5,035 nucleotides of DNA from Pseudomonadota bacterium. Lineage in GTDB: Bacteria > Pseudomonadota > Alphaproteobacteria > Rhizobiales > Hyphomicrobiaceae. Where the stretch lies: the NCBI GenBank assembly GCA_023430845.1, contig JAEYYJ010000382.1, forward strand, positions 1-5,035. The letters are read 5' to 3'. Below, piece by piece: positions 1 through 5,035 of this stretch; the first letter of the stretch is position 1; each line of letters opens with the position of its first letter. The notes beneath the pieces are model-generated. The model was not told the origin of the DNA. It saw only the letters and a program-made list of their open reading frames with translations, and ran no database searches. Position numbers and translations under genes: made by a program.

Positions 1-322
1 GGTTGTTGAAGAGCATGATCAGGTCAGGGCCGGCGCCCGACTGGATGCCCGAGGTGATGCGCGGCTGTAGATCGTTGCCGTTCACCGTCTCGTAGCGGAC
101 CTTGATACCCAGCGCCTTCTCGGCTTCTGGCAGCAGCTTCTGCCGCAGAAGCGTGTCGCAGGCAGGAACGAAGTCGTTCCAGCGAAGCCAATGCACCGTG
201 GTTTGCTGAGCATAAGCCGGAGCGCGGCCGGTTGCGAGAATACCGGCAAGCCCGCCGGTCGATGCTGCAATTGCGCCAGCGCTGGACGACGCCAGAAACT
301 GCCGGCGTGAAACACGCGACAT
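1..322 (-). CDS. ABC transporter extracellular solute-binding protein, N-terminal part (runs off left edge)
   Basis: This is the first 107 codons of a gene that continues beyond the left edge. The protein opens with a twin-arginine signal: S5-R6-R7-Q8-F9-L10, then an Ala/Ser/Gly-rich stretch to about residue 37 and a likely signal peptidase site after A38 (APAYA|QQ). It should therefore be exported folded to the periplasm. The start of the mature protein (TTVHWLRWNDFVP, then IKVRYETVNGNDL and a Gly/Ser-rich SGIQSGAGPDLIM) resembles family 1 extracellular solute-binding proteins of carbohydrate-type ABC importers, where the early segment ends with a 'GPDLI' strand of lobe 1. The ATG at 320-322 is chosen because a strong AAGGGAGG lies 6 bases upstream and the Tat motif follows directly. 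The permease and ATPase genes would be expected further left but are out of view. The substrate cannot be told: sugar or polyol is usual, but oligopeptide or other solutes are possible. The family call is fairly safe and the substrate is unknown. Confidence 0.85.
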   Translation of the reverse strand, partial: MSRVSRRQFLASSSAGAIAASTGGLAGILATGRAPAYAQQTTVHWLRWNDFVPACDTLLRQKLLPEAEKALGIKVRYETVNGNDLQPRITSGIQSGAGPDLIMLFNN

Positions 323-328
323 GAGAAA

Positions 329-336
329 CCTCCCTT
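329..336 (-). promoter_or_regulatory. Strong ribosome-binding site of the solute-binding protein gene
   Basis: On the minus strand this reads AAGGGAGG, nearly the full anti-Shine-Dalgarno complement, 6 bases before the ATG at 322. It fixes the start codon and suggests high translation, as is usual for abundant periplasmic binding proteins. Confidence 0.8.
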
Positions 337-387
337 TGATGGCCCCTTTTTTCCGGTCCCGTTTCGAGATCCTGTTTGGGCAATCAA

Positions 388-416
388 AGCGTACGCTGCA
401 GCAATCGCTTAGGCAA
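388..416 (-). promoter_or_regulatory. Weak candidate sigma-70-type promoter for the solute-binding protein gene
   Basis: On the minus strand, TTGCCT (411-416, 4 of 6 to the -35 consensus) is followed after exactly 17 bases by TACGCT (388-393, 3 of 6 to the -10 consensus). It would start transcription some 55-60 bases before the ATG at 322. The match is modest and matches of this quality occur by chance. It is listed because it is the best-spaced pair I found in this gap and lies just downstream of the palindrome at 436-457. Confidence 0.2.
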
Positions 417-435
417 GCGGTGATATGTTACGGAA

Positions 436-457
436 CGTCACTCACTTAAGTGTGACG
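436..457. repeat. Inverted repeat CGTCAC-N10-GTGACG, possible operator
   Basis: Perfect 6-base arms, CGTCAC (436-441) and GTGACG (452-457), enclose ten bases. An overlapping perfect 10-base palindrome, CACTTAAGTG, sits at 443-452, offset by one base from the outer symmetry. The element lies in the 178-base gap between the crotonase stop (501) and the solute-binding gene start (322), 114 bases upstream of the latter. There is no T-run on either side and the hairpin would have a long loop, so a protein-binding site for a dimeric regulator is more likely than a terminator. I cannot assign it to a regulator family. Confidence 0.4.
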
Positions 458-500
458 AACGCCAGCCTTTGCGCAGACATGCGCGGCCGAACGTGCGCCT

Positions 501-1280
501 TCAGCGGCCTTGCCAGTTGGGCTTCCGCTTCTCGAGGAACGCGGCCATTCCCTCTTTGAAATCGGCGCTCGTGTAGACCATGCCGATCAAGTCGTCGTCT
601 TCCACCGTCGGATGGCGCTGGCGTAGGCGGCGCAAAAGCTCTTTGGTCACGCGCATGGTCAGCGGCGCATGTCCAGCGAGCTGGCGTGCGAGCGCATCGG
701 CACGAGCGACGACAGCGTCGTGATCCTCGACGATCTCGTTGACGAGACCTTTGCGGAGCGCTTCGTCGGCCTCGATGAGCCGCGACGTATAGATGAGATC
801 GATCACGCCTGCCTCGCCGATCAGGGCAACGAGGCGCGCGAGCGTCGCCGCCGACAGGCAATTGCCGAGCGTACGCGCAATCGGAAATCCGTACTTCAAC
901 GAACGCGTCGCAATGCGCATGTCGCAGCACGCCGCGATCCCCGCACCACCGCCGGTGCAGGCGCCGGTGATGGCTGCAATGGTCGGCACGGGGCAGCGCT
1001 CGAGCGCGGTGAACACCTTGTCGGCATTCTTCTCGTAGGCAATGCCCTGCTCGGGCGTCTCGAAGCTGCGGAACAGAGAGATGTCGGTCCCTGCTGCAAA
1101 AGCTTTGCCGCCGGCGCCGCGGAAGACAATGGCCTTCACCGAGCCGTCGGCAGGTACGTTCGAGCAGATCTCGGTGATCGCATCGTACATCTCGAATGTC
1201 AGCGCGTTATATTTCTCTGGCCGGTTCAGCGTCACGGTCAGCACGCCGTTGTCGAGATGCTTCAGGATGTCGTCGGACAC
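501..1280 (-). CDS. Enoyl-CoA hydratase/isomerase (crotonase) family protein, atypical active site
   Basis: A complete 259-residue protein, the usual length for a single-domain crotonase. The N-terminus GVLTVTLNRPEKYNAL (12-27) and the block KAFAAGTDI (59-67) are classic for the family. A62-A63-G64 form the first oxyanion-hole/CoA-binding loop, and GACTGGGAGIAACCDMRIA (106-124) holds the second oxyanion glycine (about G111). Family knowledge says these loops bind an acyl-CoA thioester and stabilise its enolate. By my hand alignment with rat mitochondrial hydratase, the two catalytic glutamates (Glu144, Glu164) correspond to G114 and I134, so simple hydration of enoyl-CoA is doubtful. Another crotonase reaction (isomerase, thioesterase, decarboxylase or lyase type) or a different general base is possible. 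The start is GTG at 1278-1280, with GGAG 8 bases upstream (1289-1292). It begins 34 bases after the glmM stop on the same strand, so co-transcription is likely. The family is certain, the reaction is not. Confidence 0.9.
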   Translation of the reverse strand: MSDDILKHLDNGVLTVTLNRPEKYNALTFEMYDAITEICSNVPADGSVKAIVFRGAGGKAFAAGTDISLFRSFETPEQGIAYEKNADKVFTALERCPVPTIAAITGACTGGGAGIAACCDMRIATRSLKYGFPIARTLGNCLSAATLARLVALIGEAGVIDLIYTSRLIEADEALRKGLVNEIVEDHDAVVARADALARQLAGHAPLTMRVTKELLRRLRQRHPTVEDDDLIGMVYTSADFKEGMAAFLEKRKPNWQGR

Positions 1281-1288
1281 GAGGCGTA

Positions 1289-1292
1289 CTCC
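1289..1292 (-). promoter_or_regulatory. Ribosome-binding site supporting the GTG start of the crotonase gene
   Basis: GGAG on the minus strand, 8 bases before the GTG at 1278-1280. It lies inside the 34-base gap after the glmM stop. No in-frame ATG is found nearby upstream, so this site decides for the GTG. Confidence 0.55.
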
Positions 1293-1314
1293 AAGGTATG
1301 TTGCGGCGCGCTTC

Positions 1315-2670
1315 TCAGGCCACCTGAGCTACATTTTGCACGGCAGCGACAATATCTCCGACGACCGTAGCGACAAGCTGCTCGTCCTCGGCTTCCGCCA
1401 TCACGCGGATCAGCGGCTCGGTGCCGGACGGGCGGATAAGCAGCCGTCCCTTGTCGCCGAGCTGCGCTTTCGCGGCATCGATCGCCGCCAATACGCGCGC
1501 ATCCTCGAGCGGCGAGCCATTGGCGTAGCGCACGTTGCGCAGGAGCTGCGGAATTTTCTCGAAGCGGTTGCAGACTTCGCTCACCGGCTTGCCTGTCGTG
1601 ACCACCGTCGCGAGAATCTGCAGCGCCGAGACGAGGCCGTCGCCGGTCGTGCCGAAATCCGACAACACAATATGGCCGGACTGCTCGCCGCCGACGTTGT
1701 AGCCATTGCGGCGCATGTGCTCGACCACGTGGCGATCGCCGACCGGCGTTCGGATCATTGTGAGGCCGAGTGTGGTCAGATAGCGCTCGAGTCCGAGGTT
1801 GGACATGACCGTCGCCACGACGCCGCCGCCGAGCAGGCGCCCGCGCCGCCGCCAGCTTTCCGCGATGACTGCAAGAAGCTGATCGCCATCGACGAGAGTT
1901 CCCTTCTCGTCCACGACCACGACGCGGTCGGCATCGCCATCGAGCGCAATCCCGATGTCGGCCCTGAGCTCGCGCACCTTCTCCTGGAGCGACTCGGGCG
2001 CTGTCGACCCGCACTTCTCATTGATGTTGAAGCCGTTCGGATCGACGCCGATCCGGATCACCTCGGCGCCGAGCTCCCACAGGGCTTGCGGCGCCACCTT
2101 GTACCCGGCGCCATTGGCGCAATCGATGACGATCCGCAGGCCGTCGAGACGCAGATTTTTCGGCAGCGTGCGCTTGGCGAACTCGATATAGCGCTCCTGC
2201 GCGCTCTCGATGCGCGTCGCGCGCCCGATCTTGTCCGATGGCACGAGCAGACCGGCTGCGGGCGTATCGATCAATGCCTCGATCGCGATCTCCGCCTCGT
2301 CGGAGAGCTTGAAGCCGTTGGCGTCGAAAAGTTTGATGCCGTTGTCGGCGAACTGGTTGTGCGACGCCGAGATCATGACGCCGATATCAGCGCGCAGTGA
2401 TCGCGTCAGCATGGCCACCGCCGGCGTCGGCATGGGACCGAGCTGGAAAACATCGATGCCCACGGCCGTGAACCCCGACATCAGCGCATTCTCGATCATG
2501 TAGCCGGAGAGGCGCGTGTCCTTGCCGATCACTGCCCTGAGGCGCTGGCCGCCACCCTGCGCGAGCACCTTGCCGGCTGCCATGCCGACCTTCAGCGCGA
2601 TTTCGGCGGTCATAGGCGCCGTGTTCGCAAGCCCCCGGATACCGTCGGTGCCGAAATACTGACGCACCAT
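1315..2670 (-). CDS. glmM: Phosphoglucosamine mutase GlmM
   Basis: GlmM interconverts glucosamine-6-phosphate and glucosamine-1-phosphate in the cytoplasm, a step towards UDP-GlcNAc for peptidoglycan and lipopolysaccharide. The 451-residue protein has all hallmarks of the alpha-D-phosphohexomutase family: N-terminal [11 protein letters not shown] (3-13), catalytic phosphoserine loop ISASHN (100-105, phosphorylated serine S103), metal-binding DGDADR (244-249: D244, D246, D248), sugar-specificity loop GGEQSGH (327-333) and phosphate-binding RPSGTEP (413-419). The length is typical of GlmM. The GGEQSGH loop and overall form favour GlmM over phosphomannomutase/phosphoglucomutase. The start at 2670 is preferred over an in-frame ATG at 2724: it gives the conserved N-terminus directly and has GGAGGG 7 bases upstream. 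One small oddity is Q106 where the family often has proline (SASHNP). In many proteobacteria glmM follows folP and ftsH; here it is first in its direction, with a divergent dehydratase gene upstream and a crotonase gene 34 bases downstream. Confidence 0.97.
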   Translation of the reverse strand: MVRQYFGTDGIRGLANTAPMTAEIALKVGMAAGKVLAQGGGQRLRAVIGKDTRLSGYMIENALMSGFTAVGIDVFQLGPMPTPAVAMLTRSLRADIGVMISASHNQFADNGIKLFDANGFKLSDEAEIAIEALIDTPAAGLLVPSDKIGRATRIESAQERYIEFAKRTLPKNLRLDGLRIVIDCANGAGYKVAPQALWELGAEVIRIGVDPNGFNINEKCGSTAPESLQEKVRELRADIGIALDGDADRVVVVDEKGTLVDGDQLLAVIAESWRRRGRLLGGGVVATVMSNLGLERYLTTLGLTMIRTPVGDRHVVEHMRRNGYNVGGEQSGHIVLSDFGTTGDGLVSALQILATVVTTGKPVSEVCNRFEKIPQLLRNVRYANGSPLEDARVLAAIDAAKAQLGDKGRLLIRPSGTEPLIRVMAEAEDEQLVATVVGDIVAAVQNVAQVA

Positions 2671-2994
2671 CTTCAGTCCCTCCATTCCAGACGCGGCGCC
2701 GATGACACCATGCGTCGGGATCATGCTGCACCGGTAGTCGCGCCGCGTCGTGGCTGCAAGTGCGAACTCTCCCCCGTCAGACTTCTATACTTCAATCCGG
2801 GCCGCCAGAGCTGATTTCGCCGGACCTGAAATACATTGTGAAGATTCAAGGCCATCCCCGGCATCGGCCCAAACCGGGCGCAATCCGCCCACAGCGCGCG
2901 CACGAGCGCGACATCCATGGCCTAATGGACCCACCTGGTGTATGGAGCGGGCGCATTCGCTCTCAGCCGCCCACCCCAGGATACGAGCCCCGCC
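2671..2994. other. Divergent intergenic region between glmM and the dehydratase gene
   Basis: These 324 bases separate genes pointing away from each other, so they must hold the promoters of both transcription units. I could not find a convincing -35/-10 pair for either. TATAGA on the minus strand (2784-2789) resembles a -10 box for glmM but lacks a recognisable -35 box. CTGATT (2811-2816) with TACATT (2832-2837) on the plus strand has a short 15-base spacer. The stretch around 2780-2850 is the most A+T-rich part and the likeliest promoter zone. Small hairpins occur at 2876-2890 (GGGCG/CGCCC, 5-base loop) and 2914-2929 (TCCAT/ATGGA, 6-base loop). No credible gene is seen here. Confidence 0.6.
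2678..2683 (-). promoter_or_regulatory. Ribosome-binding site that sets the glmM start
   Basis: GGAGGG on the minus strand, 7 bases before the ATG at 2670. It falls inside the reading frame that would exist if the ATG at 2724 were used, and argues that the 18 extra residues are not translated. Confidence 0.75.
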
Positions 2995-3981
2995 ATGCCC
3001 ACGCTTCCCGTGACGATCGATATGATCCGCGCCGCCGCCGAGCGCCTCGCGCCGCACATCGTCACGACGCCCCTTCTCGAGCACCCCGCGCTCAACAAGC
3101 AGGTCGGCGGGCGCGTGTTCCTCAAATGCGAGAGCCTTCAGCGGGTCGGCGCCTTCAAGTTTCGCGGCGCCTATAACAAGATCTCGAAGGTCGATCCCAA
3201 AGCCTATCCTGGCGGTGTCGTCGCCTCGTCCTCCGGCAATCATGCTCAGGGCGTCGCCGCGGCAGCCACACTGTGCGGGCTCCGCTCCGCCATCGTCATG
3301 CCGAAGGACGCCCCGCCGATCAAGGTTGCGCGGACCAAGGCTTTCGGCGGCGAAGTCGTGCCTTACGACCGCGAGCGCGAGGACCGCGACGCCATCGCGA
3401 AAGCACTCTGCGAGGAGCGCAAGGCCATTTTCGTGCCGCCCTTCGACGACCCTGACGTGATCTCCGGCCAGGGCACTGCCGGTCTCGAAATGATGGCTGA
3501 AATAGCACGCCGCGGCGTGAAGCTCGATGCCGTGCTCGTCAACGTTTCGGGCGGCGGCCTCGCGAGCGGCATCGCCGTCGCGGTCAAGGACGCGAGCCCG
3601 GCGACCGACATGTGGACGGTCGAGCCCGCCGGTTTCGATGACTTCGCCCGCTCGCTCGCCAGCGGCAAGCCCGAGCGCAACGACCGCCTTTCGGGCTCCA
3701 TCTGCGACGCGCTCATGGCGGAAACACCGGGCGTGCATACGTTCGCCATAGGCCGCGCTCTCATGAAAGGCGGCGTGTCTGTGACGGACGACGAAGTGCG
3801 CGACGCCATGCGCTTTGCCTTCGAGGAATTGAAGCTCGTCGTCGAGCCCGGCGGCGCCGCGAGCCTTGCCGCCATTCTCACGGGCAAGGTGCCAGTCCAA
3901 GGCCGCGCGGTCGGCGCTATCATCTCCGGCGGCAACACGGACCCCGCCCAGTTCGCCAAGATCATCACCCGCGCGGTCTGA
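2995..3981 (+). CDS. PLP-dependent threonine/serine dehydratase family enzyme, no ACT domain
   Basis: A 328-residue fold-type II PLP enzyme related to threonine dehydratase, serine racemase and threo-3-hydroxyaspartate ammonia-lyase. K55 in GAFKFRGAYN (52-61) is the Schiff-base lysine. SSSGNHAQG (78-86) is the substrate carboxylate-binding loop. SGGGLASG (185-192) is the glycine-rich phosphate-binding loop, and S311 in SGGN (311-314) should contact the PLP pyridine nitrogen. E210 and D216 match the divalent-metal ligands of serine racemase by position. The protein ends at the catalytic domain: there is no C-terminal ACT domain as in biosynthetic IlvA, so isoleucine feedback control is not expected. 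This makes a catabolic dehydratase, a racemase or a hydroxyaspartate lyase all possible. The start at 2995 gives the usual family N-terminus (LPVTIDMIRAAAERLAPHIV). The site upstream is weak: GAG 7 bases or AGGA 13 bases away. An MFS permease gene follows 51 bases downstream on the same strand, probably in one operon. Confidence 0.92.
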   Translation: MPTLPVTIDMIRAAAERLAPHIVTTPLLEHPALNKQVGGRVFLKCESLQRVGAFKFRGAYNKISKVDPKAYPGGVVASSSGNHAQGVAAAATLCGLRSAIVMPKDAPPIKVARTKAFGGEVVPYDREREDRDAIAKALCEERKAIFVPPFDDPDVISGQGTAGLEMMAEIARRGVKLDAVLVNVSGGGLASGIAVAVKDASPATDMWTVEPAGFDDFARSLASGKPERNDRLSGSICDALMAETPGVHTFAIGRALMKGGVSVTDDEVRDAMRFAFEELKLVVEPGGAASLAAILTGKVPVQGRAVGAIISGGNTDPAQFAKIITRAV

Positions 3982-4032
3982 GCGAGGGCCACGCTTTCCG
4001 GGAAGCCACTGCCGAGAGCGAGAACTTGCGCC

Positions 4033-5035
4033 ATGCTCGCCGCCCGGATCTCGCTCTTCTACTGGGCAATCTTCCTGATCGTCGGCCTGCAGACGCCCTT
4101 CCTGCCGCTCTGGCTCGACGCGCGCGGGCTCAGCGTTACCGAGATCAGCATCGCCGGCGCACTGCCGCTTTTCATACGCATTGTCGCAACACCAGTCGTC
4201 GCCTATCTCGCCGACCGCTCCGGCGATCATCGCCGCATGGTCATCATTCTCGCGTGGAGTGGCCTTGCCTGCACGGTGCTGCTCTCGCAGAGCTTCCACC
4301 TCTGGCCCATCATTCTGCTCACCACACTCATGATGCTCACGACATCGAGCATCATGCCCCTCACCGAGACACTCGCCATGCGCGCCGTGCGTGCCCATGG
4401 CCTCGACTACGGCCGCATGCGTCTCTGGGGCTCGATCAGCTTCATCGCGGCGACGCTCATCGGCGGCGCAGCCATCGAGCGATGGACGGGCAGCGTCATC
4501 ATCTGGCTCATCATCGGCGCCGTCGTGATGACAGCTTTGGCAGCTCACGTCCTGCCGCGGCCGGAGGGCAGCGCTACCGCAGGCCCATCACGGCCCCGCA
4601 TCTCGCGCGCCGATGTCGCGGAACTCGTCACATCGCCGCTCTTCCTGCTCTTCCTCGCGGCCGCAGGTCTCGTGCAGGCCGCACATGCTGTCTTCTACGT
4701 CTACGGCGTGCTGCACTGGCACGGGCTCGGCCTTTCCGCGACGTGGACAGGCGTGCTCTGGGCCATCGCCGTCATCGCCGAGATCATGCTCTTCGCCCGC
4801 TCCGGCGCAGTGCTCAAAGTGTTGAGCCCGCTCGGCCTGATTGCTCTCGGCGCCATCGCGGCCATCGTGCGCTGGATCGCCATGGCATTCGATCCGCCAC
4901 TCGCCGCGCTGATCATTTTGCAGATCCTGCACGCGCTCACCTTCGGTGCGACGCATCTCGGCACCGTTCACTTCATCGCGCAGAATATTCCTGCTGAGCG
5001 CGCAGGCACCGCACAGGCATTGCAGGCGAGCGTCA
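4033..5035 (+). CDS. MFS transporter, HcaT/phenylpropionate-permease-like (runs off right edge)
   Basis: 334 codons are visible and the gene is open at the right edge. The protein is strongly hydrophobic, with about ten visible membrane segments: roughly 7-25, 41-60, 69-86, 92-114, 133-150, 155-173, a polar central loop 174-200, then 201-222, 237-256, 263-285 and 290-312. A full MFS protein would have 12, so about two remain. The short cytoplasmic loop LADRSGDHRRM (59-69) is the MFS signature between helices 2 and 3. YGRMRLWGSISFI (126-138) before helix 5 and AIAVIAEIMLF (244-254) in helix 8 are typical of the MFS_1-like group that includes HcaT, the E. coli 3-phenylpropionate permease. That is family resemblance only and the substrate is unknown. 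The ATG at 4033 is chosen because helix 1 begins at once; upstream lies only a weak GAGAG (4014-4018). It starts 51 bases after the dehydratase stop, with no terminator between them. Confidence 0.88.
   Translation, partial: MLAARISLFYWAIFLIVGLQTPFLPLWLDARGLSVTEISIAGALPLFIRIVATPVVAYLADRSGDHRRMVIILAWSGLACTVLLSQSFHLWPIILLTTLMMLTTSSIMPLTETLAMRAVRAHGLDYGRMRLWGSISFIAATLIGGAAIERWTGSVIIWLIIGAVVMTALAAHVLPRPEGSATAGPSRPRISRADVAELVTSPLFLLFLAAAGLVQAAHAVFYVYGVLHWHGLGLSATWTGVLWAIAVIAEIMLFARSGAVLKVLSPLGLIALGAIAAIVRWIAMAFDPPLAALIILQILHALTFGATHLGTVHFIAQNIPAERAGTAQALQASV

Larger units (their letters stand above)
323..500. other. Intergenic region between crotonase and solute-binding protein genes
   Basis: This 178-base non-coding gap is locally richer in A+T than the genes on either side. 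Besides the ribosome-binding site, the palindrome and the weak promoter candidate, it holds a small imperfect hairpin at 404-421 (ATCGCTT / AAGCGGT with a 4-base loop and one G-T pair) and an 8-base palindrome GCGTACGC at 389-396. No hairpin followed by a T-run is visible after the crotonase stop, so no intrinsic terminator can be named. Confidence 0.6.

Noticed and set aside
404..421. Small hairpin downstream of the crotonase gene considered as a terminator
   Set aside because: The 7-base stem has one G-T pair and there is no T-run on either strand, so it does not meet the form of an intrinsic terminator.
1042..2400. 452-codon open frame on the plus strand, opposite glmM and the crotonase gene
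   Set aside because: It is an antisense shadow of two clearly recognised genes. The product has no family features and is rich in Arg, His, Ala and Asp.
2876..2890. GGGCG/CGCCC hairpin upstream of the dehydratase gene considered as a regulatory RNA element
   Set aside because: A five-base GC stem is common by chance at this base composition, and there is no T-run or conserved riboswitch-like pattern around it.
2721..2918. 65-codon minus-strand frame in the divergent intergenic region
   Set aside because: No ribosome-binding site or recognisable motif was seen, and its composition is like random GC-rich sequence. It would end just upstream of glmM and most likely covers promoter DNA.
2938..2994. 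Upstream GTG that would extend the dehydratase by 19 residues
   Set aside because: The extension is not family-like, and the usual N-terminus begins at the ATG at 2995. No better ribosome-binding site precedes the GTG. Since the site before 2995 is also weak, some doubt remains.
2785..4548. Very long open frame (587 codons) on the minus strand, opposite the dehydratase and permease genes
   Set aside because: It crosses two well-supported plus-strand genes and the gap between them. The product is rich in Asp, Glu, Arg, His and Gly with no recognisable domain. Such long antisense frames are expected in GC-rich DNA, where G/C-ending sense codons suppress stops on the opposite strand.

Overview
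The window looks like an ordinary chromosomal stretch of a GC-rich alphaproteobacterium, most likely of the order Hyphomicrobiales (Rhizobiales). This rests on the high G+C content with G/C-ending codons, a Tat-exported solute-binding protein of a type common in Bradyrhizobium-like genomes, and the general look of the GlmM and crotonase proteins. It is an inference from remembered family resemblance, not a database match.

Layout: three genes on the minus strand occupy the left half and two on the plus strand the right half, diverging from a 324-base intergenic region (2671-2994). Reading leftward from that region come glmM (phosphoglucosamine mutase, cell-wall precursor synthesis), then, 34 bases on, a crotonase-fold (enoyl-CoA hydratase/isomerase family) protein with a GTG start. 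After a 178-base gap comes the beginning of a twin-arginine-exported ABC solute-binding protein that runs off the left edge. Reading rightward come a short, ACT-less PLP-dependent threonine/serine dehydratase-type enzyme and, 51 bases later, an MFS permease of the HcaT/phenylpropionate-permease-like type that runs off the right edge.

How they fit together: glmM and the crotonase are close enough to share a transcript, although their functions are not obviously linked. The dehydratase and permease probably form an operon, which hints at, but does not prove, uptake plus deamination of a small hydroxy-amino acid or related compound. The solute-binding gene has its own strong ribosome-binding site and a palindromic element about 114 bases upstream of its start, so it is probably separately regulated.

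No RNA genes, mobile elements, CRISPR arrays or phage features were seen. I found no convincing undescribed system. The points most worth checking are a crotonase lacking both canonical catalytic glutamates, the palindrome at 436-457, and the true substrate of the dehydratase/permease pair.
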